Part shown: positions 1 to 8,655 of the stretch, piece after piece
Layout: each line of letters opens with the position of its first letter
Numbering within the stretch: position 1 is the first letter of the stretch
DNA from: Streptomyces sp. MspMP-M5
GTDB lineage: Bacteria; Actinomycetota; Actinomycetes; Streptomycetales; Streptomycetaceae
Direction: 5' to 3'
Assembly: GCF_000373585.1 (NCBI RefSeq)
Contig: NZ_KB891854.1
Coordinates: 410,974 to 474,973 of the forward strand
DNA: 64,000 nucleotides
Made by a program: the position numbers and the translations under genes
Notes under the pieces: generated by a model
Databases searched by the model: none
Told to the model about the DNA's origin: nothing
What the model saw: the letters and a program-made list of their open reading frames with translations, nothing else

Positions 1-229
1 CGACATCTGCCATACCGGCACCGTCGCACCCCTTCTGACCTGCAATGAAGCGGCTGCGCCCGGCGCCGCCACCAGCCACGCCCTGGCCAGTTCACCGACG
101 CCACAACTGCGGGGCCAGACAGGAAGACCCTGCCCGGCCCCGTACGCGATCGCCTGATCACGCCCAGCGCATCACCGGCCGCGCTCGCCCGCCGGCTCTA
201 CGACGACCGTGACATGGGGAGGTGTGCCG
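1..229. other. left edge, no gene recognised
   Basis: No convincing coding region is seen in this short stretch downstream of the leftmost minus-strand gene. It may hold the end of a gene lying outside the window. No terminator hairpin was identified. Confidence 0.4.
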
Positions 230-1183
230 CTAGTTGTCCTGGCGCTTGATCCACGACAGCGGAGTCGCACTGCCGGGTGCCTGGATCATGACGCGGGCGG
301 GGATGAGGACCATTTTTTGTTTCCGCTCGCCGTTGCCGTTGGTGAAGTCGAGCTTGTAGACGATGTACCCGAGGTACTCACCGGCGTTGGCGCGTGACTC
401 GATCCGCCCCAGTACGCCGTCCGGGATGGAGACCTTGCGGTCCTGGTCCACCGTGTTCGTCCATTTGTTGGTGGTGGTGGTCGACTGGCTGTAGCTGAAG
501 TTGATCTCCCTGCCGGTCCCGCCGCTGACCGGTCCGGCGGTTATGTCCAGGTGTGAGGTGACGTTTCCGCCGATGGACCAGCCCTGGGTCTTGCTGGTGT
601 CCTGGCCGACCATGGCCGAGGTCTTGTAGGAGAAGTCCTGCTTGCCCATCTGCGCGTCCGAGCTCTGCATCCTCGGGTACGGCGTCTCAAGGCGGCCGAC
701 GAAGCCGCAGGGCATCGGCTCGCCGCCGGGGTTGTGGCTGGGCTGGCCGCACATGGACTTGGCGTCCCAGTTGTCCAGCCAGGGCTCCTTGTCGCTGCTA
801 CTGCTGCTGCGGATGTCGGGGCCTTCGGTGGTGACGCCCGATGCGAGGTTGAACCCGCTTCCCAGCTGGGACGGGACGTCCGCGAGCGCCTGGTCGTGCG
901 GGTAGACCTTCTCGACGTCTGCGAGCTTGACCTCCTGCGAGTCCTGCCCCTGGGCCGGGTAGCCCTTGATGGCTTCCGACTGGTTCAGGCGGTTCTGGCT
1001 CTGGTTGAGGAAGTTGATGACGTCCTGTTCGGTCCTGAGGAAGGTGTTGCCGTCCTCGGCATGTGCCTGGGTGGGGGAGCCGATCAGGGAGATGCCGGTG
1101 AGGAAGGCGGTGGCGAGGGCACCCGCCACCAGGCTGCCCTTCCGTGGGCCTCGACGAGCAGGGGTGGTGCACAGTGTGGACAC
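230..1183 (-). CDS. secreted protein resembling aerolysin/ETX-MTX2 beta-pore formers
   Basis: 317 aa from a GTG start chosen because AAGGAG lies 7 bases upstream; a longer in-frame extension lacks such a site. The N-terminus is a signal peptide: basic RRGPRK, a hydrophobic stretch, and a likely cleavage after AHA near residue 42. The mature protein has no membrane segment. Its second half carries Ser/Thr-rich alternating stretches (SKTQGWSIGGNVTSHLDI, NFSYSQSTTTTNKWTN) followed by a beta-rich end. This pattern is typical of ETX/MTX2 and aerolysin-type pore-forming domains. The family call is an inference from that pattern; an unrelated secreted beta protein is possible. It stands alone at the left edge, in the same direction as the ABC genes. 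Confidence 0.55.
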   Translation of the reverse strand: MSTLCTTPARRGPRKGSLVAGALATAFLTGISLIGSPTQAHAEDGNTFLRTEQDVINFLNQSQNRLNQSEAIKGYPAQGQDSQEVKLADVEKVYPHDQALADVPSQLGSGFNLASGVTTEGPDIRSSSSSDKEPWLDNWDAKSMCGQPSHNPGGEPMPCGFVGRLETPYPRMQSSDAQMGKQDFSYKTSAMVGQDTSKTQGWSIGGNVTSHLDITAGPVSGGTGREINFSYSQSTTTTNKWTNTVDQDRKVSIPDGVLGRIESRANAGEYLGYIVYKLDFTNGNGERKQKMVLIPARVMIQAPGSATPLSWIKRQDN

Positions 1184-1298
1184 GTGAATCTCCTTGACTT
1201 GTCGGGAACTTGCGGGAACTGCTCCGGCGTCGGCCGCTGGTCGGCCGTGCCGCATTCAGGGGGCTTCGGGGGATTCCGTCGGCGGGTGCCGCTCTTGG

Positions 1299-3899
1299 TC
1301 AACTCGCCTGGATCGAGCGCAGCATGTTCAGACGGGCGGCTCGGTGGGCCGGCCAGATGGCGGCCAGGACGCCGATCATCCATGCCAGGACCAGGAAGGC
1401 GCCGAGCCTTCCCCATGGCAGGACGGTCTCGTAGTCGTGCATCGAGGTCGTGGTCAGGCCGCCTGCGGCCCAGGCCAGGAAGATGCCGGTGCCGATGCCG
1501 AGGATCGCGCCGAACAGTGAGATGACCACCGACTCCAGCCGGACCATCTGCCGGATGCCGGCGCGGTCGAGGCCGATGGCGCGCAGCATCCCGATCTCCC
1601 GGGTGCGTTCGACGACCGACATGGCCAGGGTGTTGACGACGCCGAGGATCGCGATGACGACGGCCATGCCGAGCAGCCCGTACGTCATGCTGAGGACCGT
1701 GGTGACCTTCTCGTTGTTGTCCTTGACGAGTTGCTCCTGGGTCCGGACCTTCAGCAGCGGACTGTCGCCGAGCGCGGCGCGGATCGCGCGCTCCAGGCCG
1801 GCGGCCCTGCCGGGCTCGGCCTTGACCAGCAGGTTGTCGAACTGCTTCGTCACGGAGTACGGGAGCACGTCGGCGCGCGTGCCCAGGGCATCGTCGACGG
1901 CGGCGGTCTTGGTGTAGACGCCGACGACCGTCAGCTTCCGCTTCGCGGCCTTGCCGCCGTCCATGGCGCCGCCCATCTGGGCGTCGAGGGTGGCGCCGGC
2001 CTGGAGGCCGGCTCGCTTGGCGAACTGGTCGGAGACCGCGATCCTCCCGGGGCCGATGTCGTGCAGCGAGCCGGCGCGGAAGTCGAGTTGTGCGACCTTG
2101 CCGAACGCGTCGGGGTCGGTGCCGGTGATGACGGCCGACTGGCCTTGGGTGTCGAGCTGCGCCATGGTGACGGGGGCGGCCGCGGCGACCCCGGGCACCC
2201 GGGCGATCTTGCCGACGGCGTCCGTGTCGAGTCCGCGGGCGCTGTTGTAGTTGACCTTGTAGTCGGCGGTCAGGCCGTGGGTGGCCTCCTCGGCCATGGC
2301 GTGCTGGGCGGAGTGGGCACCGACGGTCAGGCCGGTGATCAGGGCGAGCCCGATCATCAGGGCGGAGGCGGTGGCGGCGGTGCGGCGCGGGTTGCGCAGC
2401 GCGTTCTCCTTGGCCAGCCTGCCGCCCACGCCGAAGAAGCGGGTGGCGGCCTTGCCGGCCAGTGCGATCAACGGTCGGGAGAGCAGCGGGGCCAGCACGA
2501 TCACGCCGAGAAGGGTCAGTGCGCCGCCGAGCATCGCGGCCGACAGGTTCGACTCCTTGGTGCCCTTGAGTGTGGAGACGTAGAGCATCACCAGCACTCC
2601 GGCCCCGGTGAGCAGCGTGCCGAGCACGTTGCGGAGCCGCAGGGCGCGGGCGGGCGGGGCCTGGTCGACACTGCTGAGCGCCGCCACGGGGGCGATCTTC
2701 GCAGCCCTGCGGGAGGGCAGCCAGGCCGCCAGAACGGTGATGACGACGCCCACCGCGAGCGCGGCCAGCGGAGCCGCGGGCGTGATGACCAGCGGCCCGT
2801 CGGGCAGCCCGGCACCCGTCGAGTTGAGCAGCGGGTGCATGGCCGTGGCGATGCCGAGGCCGAGCGCGAATCCGCCGACGGAGGACACCAGGCCGAGCAG
2901 GGCGGCCTCGATGAGGACGGAGCGGACGACCTGGCGGCGCGAGGCGCCCACCGCCCGCAGCAGCGCGATCTCCCGGCTGCGCTGGGCGATGAGCATGGTG
3001 AAGGTGTTGGCGATCAGGAACACGCCGACGAACAGCGCGACGCCGGCGAAGACCAGCAGCGTCTTCGTCAAGTATCCGGTGTTCTCGGCGATCTGGGCGG
3101 ACTGCTCGGCGGCCAGTTGGGTGCCGCTGGTGGCGCTGGCGCCCTCCTTCGGGAGCAGCGCCTGGACCTGGTCGGTCAGCGTGTACTCGTCGGTCCCCGG
3201 GCGGGCCGCGACCGCGATCTCGTCGAAGCGGCCGGAGCGGTGGAACAGCTTCTGTGCGGTCCCGGTGTCGAAGAGCGTCAGGGTGCCGCCGGCAGTGACC
3301 TGGGGGTCGTCGGTGGAGACGATGCCGACCAGCTTCTTGGCCAGGGCAGGGCCGTCGGTGGCGAAACGGACGGTGTCGCCGATCCGGTAGCCGGCCTTCG
3401 CCGCGGTGCCGGCATCGAGGGCCAGCTCGCCCGCGGCGGCGGGGCCGCGACCTTCCTTGATCGGGTAGTGGCTGTCCCTGCCGTCCTTGCCGGGCAGGTA
3501 GTTGGTGGCCAGGTTCTGCCCGTTGGCGTCGGCGTTGACCGGGAGGCCGCCCTTACCGGCCAAGGTGGCCCGGCCATGGACGAGGGGGCGCACTTCCCTG
3601 ACGCCGGGCAGCGCGCGGATCTTCCGCGCCAGCGCGGCATCGAGGGCGGTGGCCGGCGTGCCGTCCTGACCGTCTGCCGGGTCAGGGGCAGCCGTGTCGG
3701 TGGCGGTGGCGTCGTCCGCCCGCACGGAAACGGCCACGCCCTTGAGGCTCTGGGCCGAGGCACTGCGGAAGGCGTTCGCCATGGTGTCGGCGAAGACGAG
3801 GGTGCCGGAGACGAAGGCGACGCCGAGCAGGACCGCGAGCGCGGTCATGATCAATCGGGCTTTGTGCGCAAGGACGTTGCGCAGGGCGGTACGCAGCAT
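1299..3899 (-). CDS. ABC transporter permease, FtsX/MacB type, duplicated
   Basis: 866 aa from the ATG at MLRTALRNVL, the usual start for this family. Each half carries the FtsX fold: an N-terminal membrane anchor, a large extracytoplasmic domain, and three clustered membrane helices (for example residues ~280-420 and ~745-860). The repeated cytosolic motif REIALLRAVGAS / REIGMLRAIGLD follows a helix in both halves. It pairs with the ATPase at 3999-4778, 99 bases upstream. Such exporters handle lipids, peptides or antimicrobials in the envelope; the substrate cannot be read from sequence. No strong ribosome-binding site precedes the chosen start. Confidence 0.9.
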   Translation of the reverse strand: MLRTALRNVLAHKARLIMTALAVLLGVAFVSGTLVFADTMANAFRSASAQSLKGVAVSVRADDATATDTAAPDPADGQDGTPATALDAALARKIRALPGVREVRPLVHGRATLAGKGGLPVNADANGQNLATNYLPGKDGRDSHYPIKEGRGPAAAGELALDAGTAAKAGYRIGDTVRFATDGPALAKKLVGIVSTDDPQVTAGGTLTLFDTGTAQKLFHRSGRFDEIAVAARPGTDEYTLTDQVQALLPKEGASATSGTQLAAEQSAQIAENTGYLTKTLLVFAGVALFVGVFLIANTFTMLIAQRSREIALLRAVGASRRQVVRSVLIEAALLGLVSSVGGFALGLGIATAMHPLLNSTGAGLPDGPLVITPAAPLAALAVGVVITVLAAWLPSRRAAKIAPVAALSSVDQAPPARALRLRNVLGTLLTGAGVLVMLYVSTLKGTKESNLSAAMLGGALTLLGVIVLAPLLSRPLIALAGKAATRFFGVGGRLAKENALRNPRRTAATASALMIGLALITGLTVGAHSAQHAMAEEATHGLTADYKVNYNSARGLDTDAVGKIARVPGVAAAAPVTMAQLDTQGQSAVITGTDPDAFGKVAQLDFRAGSLHDIGPGRIAVSDQFAKRAGLQAGATLDAQMGGAMDGGKAAKRKLTVVGVYTKTAAVDDALGTRADVLPYSVTKQFDNLLVKAEPGRAAGLERAIRAALGDSPLLKVRTQEQLVKDNNEKVTTVLSMTYGLLGMAVVIAILGVVNTLAMSVVERTREIGMLRAIGLDRAGIRQMVRLESVVISLFGAILGIGTGIFLAWAAGGLTTTSMHDYETVLPWGRLGAFLVLAWMIGVLAAIWPAHRAARLNMLRSIQAS

Positions 3900-3998
3900 G
3901 GTGGTCGGTTCAGTCCTGGGTGCGAGGTGACAGGGCGCGGATGCGGGAGGAGGCGCGGGCAATCCCGGATACGGGGCGGTGTGCGGCCGCGGGCCGCG

Positions 3999-4778
3999 TC
4001 AGCTCGTCCGTCCCTTGGTGTCGAAGAGCCGCATCCGGTCCAGCACGGTCTCGGGGGTGGGGGCGAGCAGCTCGTCGGTGACGCGTCCGTCGGCGAGGAA
4101 GACCACCCGGTCCGCGTAGGAAGCGGCCACCGGGTCGTGGGTGACCATCACCACCGTCTGCCCCAACTCCCGTACGGAGTCCCGCAGAAAGCCCAGGACC
4201 TCCGCGCCGGAGCGGGAGTCGAGGTTGCCGGTCGGCTCGTCCGCGAAGATGATCTCCGGGCGCCCCGCCAGTGCACGGGCCACGGCAACCCGCTGCTGCT
4301 GGCCACCGGACAGCTGCGAGGGACGGTGCCGCAGCCGCCCGGCCAGGCCGACCGTCCCCACGATCAGCTCCAGCCACTCCTGGTCGGGCTTCCGGCCGGC
4401 GATGTCCAGCGGCAGCGTGATGTTCTCCAGGGCATCCAGCGTGGGCAGCAGGTTGAACGACTGGAAGACGAAACCGATCTTCTCCCGCCGCAGCCTGGTC
4501 AGCTGACGGTCCTTCAGCCCGGACAGCTCGGTGTCACCGATCCGGGCCGAGCCGCCGGAGAAGACGTCGAGGCCCGCCATGCAGTGCATCAGCGTCGACT
4601 TGCCGGAACCGGACGGGCCCATGATCGCGGTGAACCGGCCGCGCCCGAACTCCACCGTCACCGCGTCGAGGGCGACGACACGGGTCTCGCCCTCGCCGTA
4701 GACCTTGGTCAGCCCCGTCGCGCGAGCGGCAACGGAGGGCGCGTGGAGGCGAGTTGTGGCAGTGGCATGCTGCGGCAT
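3999..4778 (-). CDS. ABC transporter ATPase, MacB/LolD type
   Basis: 259 aa. The start is placed at the ATG preceded by AGGAG 6 bases upstream, dropping a 12-residue extension. It carries Walker A GPSGSGKST, a Q-loop region (GFVFQSFNLLPTL), signature [15 protein letters not shown] and Walker B IIFADEPTGNLD. It powers the two-part permease encoded just downstream. A box shared with the neighbouring kinase gene lies about 140 bases upstream, suggesting control by the adjacent two-component system. Confidence 0.93.
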   Translation of the reverse strand: MPQHATATTRLHAPSVAARATGLTKVYGEGETRVVALDAVTVEFGRGRFTAIMGPSGSGKSTLMHCMAGLDVFSGGSARIGDTELSGLKDRQLTRLRREKIGFVFQSFNLLPTLDALENITLPLDIAGRKPDQEWLELIVGTVGLAGRLRHRPSQLSGGQQQRVAVARALAGRPEIIFADEPTGNLDSRSGAEVLGFLRDSVRELGQTVVMVTHDPVAASYADRVVFLADGRVTDELLAPTPETVLDRMRLFDTKGRTS

Positions 4779-4900
4779 AGGTGCTCCTGGAAGGGGTGCG
4801 AAACTCCCGACCATCGTGGCCGCGGCACACCCCCGATTCCGTCGCCCTCAGGTCGCGAATACGCCGCCTGTCAACAGGGCAGACCCGCCGCTGCCGCGTC

Positions 4901-4940
4901 GCCCTCACGGACCACGCCCCCTCTACCAACAGACAGAGCC
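4901..4940 (-). promoter_or_regulatory. box shared by the ABC and kinase promoters, copy 1
   Basis: CTCTACCAACAGACAGAGCC at 4921-4940 differs by one base from the box at 7444-7463; both are preceded by ACGGAC 13-14 bases before. A weaker relative (CTGTCAACAGGGCAGA) sits at about 4868-4883. The ends CTCT and AGAG are inverted, as expected of a dimeric LuxR-type site. Inferred target of the adjacent response regulator. Confidence 0.55.
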
Positions 4941-4985
4941 GCCTGTCCTTCCCGACGGCAGAGCGGGCGGCCCAAGCCAGGTGCG

Positions 4986-5678
4986 TCAGCCCATGAGCCC
5001 GGCCTGGTGGGCCAGCATCCCCGCCTGCACCCGGCTGCCGCACCCCGTCTTCTCCAGGATCGACCTCACGTGGCTCTTGACCGTCCCCACACCGATGCCG
5101 AGCCGCCTGCCGATCTCCGGGTTCGAGATCCCCTCCCCCAGCATGACCAGTACCTCCCGCTCCCGGCCGGTCAGCCCGGCCACCCGGCTCTCCGGGGCGG
5201 CGGCCCCGGCCCCGCCGCCGCTCAGCATCCGTCGGATGACGGTCCCGGTGACACCGGGCGAGAGCACCGCATCTCCTGCGGCCGCCGCCCGCACCGCGCG
5301 GATCAGCTCCTGCGAACCCTCGTCCTTCAGCAGGAAGCCGGTGGCACCCGCCCGCAGGGCCCGGGTGACGTTCTCGTCGTCGCCGAAGGTGGTGAGCATG
5401 ACCACCTGCGGGCCGGGGTCGAGGGCGACCAGCGGTTCGATGGCCGCGAGCCCGTCGAGGACGGGCATACGGATGTCGAGGAGCACCACATCGGGCCGGT
5501 GCTCAGCCGCGAGCCGGACGGCCTCGGCGCCGTTGACCGCCTCGCCCACCACCTCGATACCGTCGACGTGCCGGAGGATCAGCCGGATACCGTGCCGGAT
5601 CATCTCCTCGTCGTCAGCGAGCAGCACCCGGATCGCGGAACCCGCCCCCGAGCCAGCCGAGTTGGCCTGATCAGTCAT
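4986..5678 (-). CDS. response regulator, NarL/LuxR family
   Basis: 230 aa. The N-terminal receiver carries LLADDEE, the phospho-acceptor Asp in VVLLDIRMP (~residue 55) and a Lys in FLLKDEG. A C-terminal LuxR helix-turn-helix follows (LTGREREVLVMLGEGISNPEIGRRLGIGVGTVKSHV). Its start overlaps the end of the kinase gene by 8 bases, so the pair is translationally coupled. The ATG is preceded by GGGAGAGGG. Likely targets are its own operon and the ABC exporter, judging by the shared box. Confidence 0.93.
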   Translation of the reverse strand: MTDQANSAGSGAGSAIRVLLADDEEMIRHGIRLILRHVDGIEVVGEAVNGAEAVRLAAEHRPDVVLLDIRMPVLDGLAAIEPLVALDPGPQVVMLTTFGDDENVTRALRAGATGFLLKDEGSQELIRAVRAAAAGDAVLSPGVTGTVIRRMLSGGGAGAAAPESRVAGLTGREREVLVMLGEGISNPEIGRRLGIGVGTVKSHVRSILEKTGCGSRVQAGMLAHQAGLMG

Positions 5679-7386
5679 GTGTCCCTCTCCCACGGGTCGG
5701 TTCGGTCGCCTTCTCGGTCACCACCGGAACCGTGAAACGGTCGATCGCGATCAAAACGTCGGACCGGAAGCAGTAGCGGACGATCTCCAGCCGCCCGTCC
5801 TTGGCCCCCTCTTCCACGTATGGATACAGGCAGTCCGTGGCGGACGGCGGCCGCGCCGGCTCGCGCCCGGCGGCGGCCGCGCGCACCGTGTCGGAGTCGA
5901 AGGACACGGCCCGCTCCACCCGCTCCCGCGACATCCCCACCCGTGGCTTTTCGTGGCTCCGATGATGGGCACCGAGCTGCGCATCGTGCACCAGAACGAT
6001 CCCGAACAGCATCATCACGCCCACCCCCGCCAGGCCGACCAGCCCGACGACGGCACCACCGAGGCGCCGCTGGAAGGCGGTCAGCCCGCGGCCGGACTCC
6101 TCGACAGCGGGGCCCGGCCCCTCCTCATGCGGCTCGGCCGCCGACGGCTCCGCACCGGGCCCGGGCTCGGCAGGGAGATCGGCGGTCACGGCGAAGCCAC
6201 CACCAGGCGTCCGCCCCGCCTCCAGCTCACCGCCGAGCAACGCCACCCGCTCCCGGAGCCCGATCAGCCCCCGCCCGGTACCGAGCCCGGTCACGGCGGC
6301 CGGCGGCACCGGGGGCACGCCGTTGCGCACCCGCACCTCCACCCGCTCGGCGGCGTGGCGGACGGAAACGGTCACATGGGCTCCGACCGCGTACCGGTGG
6401 ACGTTGGTCAGCGCCTCGCGCACCACGCGGTGCACCGCCCGCCGCACCCGGGCCGGCCGCGCATCGAGATCGCTCCCCTCCCAGTGCAGCTCAACAGGGA
6501 TGCCGCCACCGCGCGACTCCTCGATCAGCCCCTCGATGTCCGCACGCGTACCCGTCGCGTCCGTCAGCGCCTCAGCGCCGGTGTCCTGCCCCACCGGGCC
6601 CAGGACCCCCAGCACCTCGCGCAACTCCCGCATCGCCTCACGGGCGGCACCGCCCACCACGGCGGCCTCGTCCCGCAGCCCGGGCGCCTCTTTGCGCAGC
6701 GCCAGCTCCAGCCCGTCCGAGTACAGCGAGACCACGCTCAGCCGGTGCCCGACCAGATCGTGCATCTCCGCGGCGATCCGCGACCGCTCGCGCACCCGCG
6801 CCTCGCTGTCCGCCAGCCGCCGCGCCTCCTCCGCGGCAGCCGTACGCTCCCGCAACGCCCGCAACAGCCGGTCCTGCTGCCCCGCGGCAGTGCCCACCAG
6901 CCCGGGCACCACGACCGTCGTCACCGCGAGCACCGCACCCAGCGCCAGACCGAACACCCAACTGCCCACCTCCAGCAGGGGCGCGGACACCGCACACGTC
7001 ACCATCGCCGCACCGGCCGCCCCGAGCAGCAACCCCACCCGCCGCCGTGGCGTCTCCCGCTGCCGGGCCACGGTGTAGGCCGCCACCGCGGTCAGCAACG
7101 CCGCCGCAGGCGCCACCCCCGACAGCGCCGCAAGCCCGACCAGACTGGCCACCGCACAACGGCGCCGCACCAGCACCAACGCAATGCCGATGACGGCCAG
7201 AGCCGGGACCCGACCCGCCAACCTGGCCTCGATCCACGACTCGCCCACATAGGTGAGCAGCACCACGGCCCCCGCCAGAACCGCCTCACCCCCCGCCCGC
7301 CACAGCTGCCACCCCCGCTCATCGGGCCCCGCGAAGGGACCGCGGGCCAGGCGTTTCTCGATGGCTGGTGGTGCGCTGGACGACAT
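5671..7386 (-). CDS. sensor histidine kinase, NarL/DesK type
   Basis: 571 aa. N-terminal hydrophobic helices (residues ~30-175) precede a HisKA_3 domain with EMHDLVGHRLSVVSLYSDGL, where the His is the predicted phosphorylation site. A compact HATPase follows (VVREALTNVHRYA, GLGTGRGLIGLRERV). Unusually, a further membrane helix (~430-450, VGLVGLAGVGVMMLFGIVLVHD) and a roughly 100-residue tail lie after the ATPase domain. That tail would be extracytoplasmic and might be a sensor. Cotranscribed with the response regulator. Confidence 0.9.
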   Translation of the reverse strand: MSSSAPPAIEKRLARGPFAGPDERGWQLWRAGGEAVLAGAVVLLTYVGESWIEARLAGRVPALAVIGIALVLVRRRCAVASLVGLAALSGVAPAAALLTAVAAYTVARQRETPRRRVGLLLGAAGAAMVTCAVSAPLLEVGSWVFGLALGAVLAVTTVVVPGLVGTAAGQQDRLLRALRERTAAAEEARRLADSEARVRERSRIAAEMHDLVGHRLSVVSLYSDGLELALRKEAPGLRDEAAVVGGAAREAMRELREVLGVLGPVGQDTGAEALTDATGTRADIEGLIEESRGGGIPVELHWEGSDLDARPARVRRAVHRVVREALTNVHRYAVGAHVTVSVRHAAERVEVRVRNGVPPVPPAAVTGLGTGRGLIGLRERVALLGGELEAGRTPGGGFAVTADLPAEPGPGAEPSAAEPHEEGPGPAVEESGRGLTAFQRRLGGAVVGLVGLAGVGVMMLFGIVLVHDAQLGAHHRSHEKPRVGMSRERVERAVSFDSDTVRAAAAGREPARPPSATDCLYPYVEEGAKDGRLEIVRYCFRSDVLIAIDRFTVPVVTEKATEPTRGRGTHD

Positions 7387-7443
7387 GACGTCGATTATCG
7401 ACGGCTCCGTACGGCGATCCCCTGCGCCTTACGGACGACCCAC

Positions 7444-7463
7444 CTCTACCAACAGGCAGAGCC
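7444..7463 (-). promoter_or_regulatory. box shared by the ABC and kinase promoters, copy 2
   Basis: CTCTACCAACAGGCAGAGCC, 58-77 bases upstream of the kinase start; 19 of 20 bases match the copy at 4921-4940. The same half-palindromic CTCT...AGAG arrangement is kept. Inferred autoregulatory site of the two-component system. Confidence 0.55.
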
Positions 7464-7671
7464 CCTCCCCGGAGGGACAGAGCAGCCCGGCCGCAGCGCA
7501 TTTCTCCCACGCCCGCGACCGGGAGCCCCTGAGCGCGGGGCATCGCCGAAACTCCTTGATATCCGTCACCCCGAAACCGTCCGGCGGCTGCATCCCGGAG
7601 TACCCTCAAATTACCGAGGACATTTCGCACAGGAGTCTCTGAGTTCCTGTCGTTCTCGGCGATTCACAACG

Positions 7672-7695
7672 CCGGGCCGGTGTAGACCGGCCCGG
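7672..7695 (+). promoter_or_regulatory. perfect hairpin in the DUF5994 leader
   Basis: CCGGGCCGGT, loop GTAG, ACCGGCCCGG: a perfect 10-bp stem ending 15 bases before the ATG at 7711. It is not followed by a U tract, so a leader structure affecting translation or stability is more likely than a terminator. Confidence 0.5.
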
Positions 7696-7710
7696 GGACA
7701 GGTCCGCATC

Positions 7711-8259
7711 ATGACCGCGACCACTCTGTATACGCCGGCGGTCGAGAAGCGGACCTTTTCGCTGCCGCTGCGCCTCGCACTCGCCTCGACCGACACCCCT
7801 GGTGCTCTTCTGGACGGCGCCTGGTGGCCCCGCTCCCGCGACCTGACGGCGGAACTTCCCGCGTTGACAGCGGTGCTGGATCCCCGGTGGGGGCGCATCA
7901 CCCATGTCACGGTGAACCCGACCCTCTGGCCGGTGATCCCACGGAAGGTACCCGTTGACGGGCACGTGGTGAGCGTCGGCTGGTTCACGGCCGAGCAAGA
8001 TCCCCACAAGCTGATGCTGCTCTCCTACACCGTCGGCCGCTGGGACCTGCTGGTGATTCCGCCGCAGACGGATCCGGCCATCGCCGCCTGGCTCATGACC
8101 GCGGCTACCGGTCCGCTGCGCAGCCACACGGCGAGTGAGCTGCTGGAGAGGGCCAAGTTCCAACGGCTCGTGACAGAAGCCGACCAGGCCCGAGAAGCGG
8201 TCTGGGACTCCGAGGGCGGCCACGGCCCCCGCGCGACCCCACCGGCACGCTCGGTGTGA
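7711..8259 (+). CDS. DUF5994 family protein
   Basis: 182 aa, soluble, no signal peptide. It contains the family's characteristic block LDGAWWPRSRDLTAELPALTAVLD at about residues 33-56, shared with the second copy at 9095-9616. No catalytic motif is recognised and the function of the family is unknown to me. The ATG was chosen because it gives the N-terminus typical of the family and lies after GGGGACAGG. The gene is monocistronic, with a hairpin in its leader and a terminator after its stop. Confidence 0.8.
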   Translation: MTATTLYTPAVEKRTFSLPLRLALASTDTPGALLDGAWWPRSRDLTAELPALTAVLDPRWGRITHVTVNPTLWPVIPRKVPVDGHVVSVGWFTAEQDPHKLMLLSYTVGRWDLLVIPPQTDPAIAAWLMTAATGPLRSHTASELLERAKFQRLVTEADQAREAVWDSEGGHGPRATPPARSV

Positions 8260-8261
8260 AC

Positions 8262-8301
8262 GTCGAAACGGCCCCGCCGAAACCACCGGGGCCGTTTCGA
8301 C
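8262..8301 (+). terminator. stem-loop terminator after the DUF5994 gene
   Basis: GTCGAAACGGCCCC pairs perfectly with GGGGCCGTTTCGAC around a 12-base loop, 2 bases after the stop codon. There is no clear U run, as is common in Streptomyces. Confidence 0.7.
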
Positions 8302-8406
8302 GAGTTCCACAGACCGACGCGACGCGGGGCGAACATTGCGCTCGGAACTGAAGCACCAGTGACCGGGCTCCCCAGCCGGGAACCCCGGCCACCGGCAAGG
8401 TGCGCG

Positions 8407-8655
8407 CTACTCCGCGTTACCGTGCCACTGCCCGTGGACGCGGAACCAGAGTCCCGGAGCGTAGATCGAATCGACGACAGCGGCTTCGCCCTTGGTCACC
8501 TTGAGGATCCGCAATGCGCCACCCGGAAGCAGGTCGTACTCGTACGCCGCGGGCGACTCACCGTCGGTGATGTCGTCGTAGGAGATATCCGCCGCCGCCA
8601 GCTCCGCGTATTCCTTGGGGGGCCGGTTCTCCACCAGCTTGATGAACACGCTCAT
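8407..8655 (-). CDS. small hypothetical protein
   Basis: 82 aa (MSVFIKLVENRPPKEYAELAAADISYDDI...). Codon use and third-position GC look genuine. It is acidic, soluble, with no signal or membrane segment and no recognised motif. GAGG stands very close (one base) before the ATG, so the exact start is uncertain. It converges on the DUF5994 gene. Confidence 0.65.
   Translation of the reverse strand: MSVFIKLVENRPPKEYAELAAADISYDDITDGESPAAYEYDLLPGGALRILKVTKGEAAVVDSIYAPGLWFRVHGQWHGNAE

Larger units (their letters stand above)
7387..7710. other. divergent intergenic region with leader hairpin
   Basis: Separates the kinase (minus) from a DUF5994 gene (plus). It holds the shared box near the kinase and a strong hairpin just before the plus-strand start. 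No ORF with coding character was seen. Confidence 0.5.

Noticed and set aside
1731-5735. Very long open frame (over 1300 codons) on the plus strand
   Set aside because: It runs antisense across the ABC permease, ATPase and response regulator genes. High GC content opens frames opposite real genes; composition is Gly/Arg/Ala-rich and no domain is readable.
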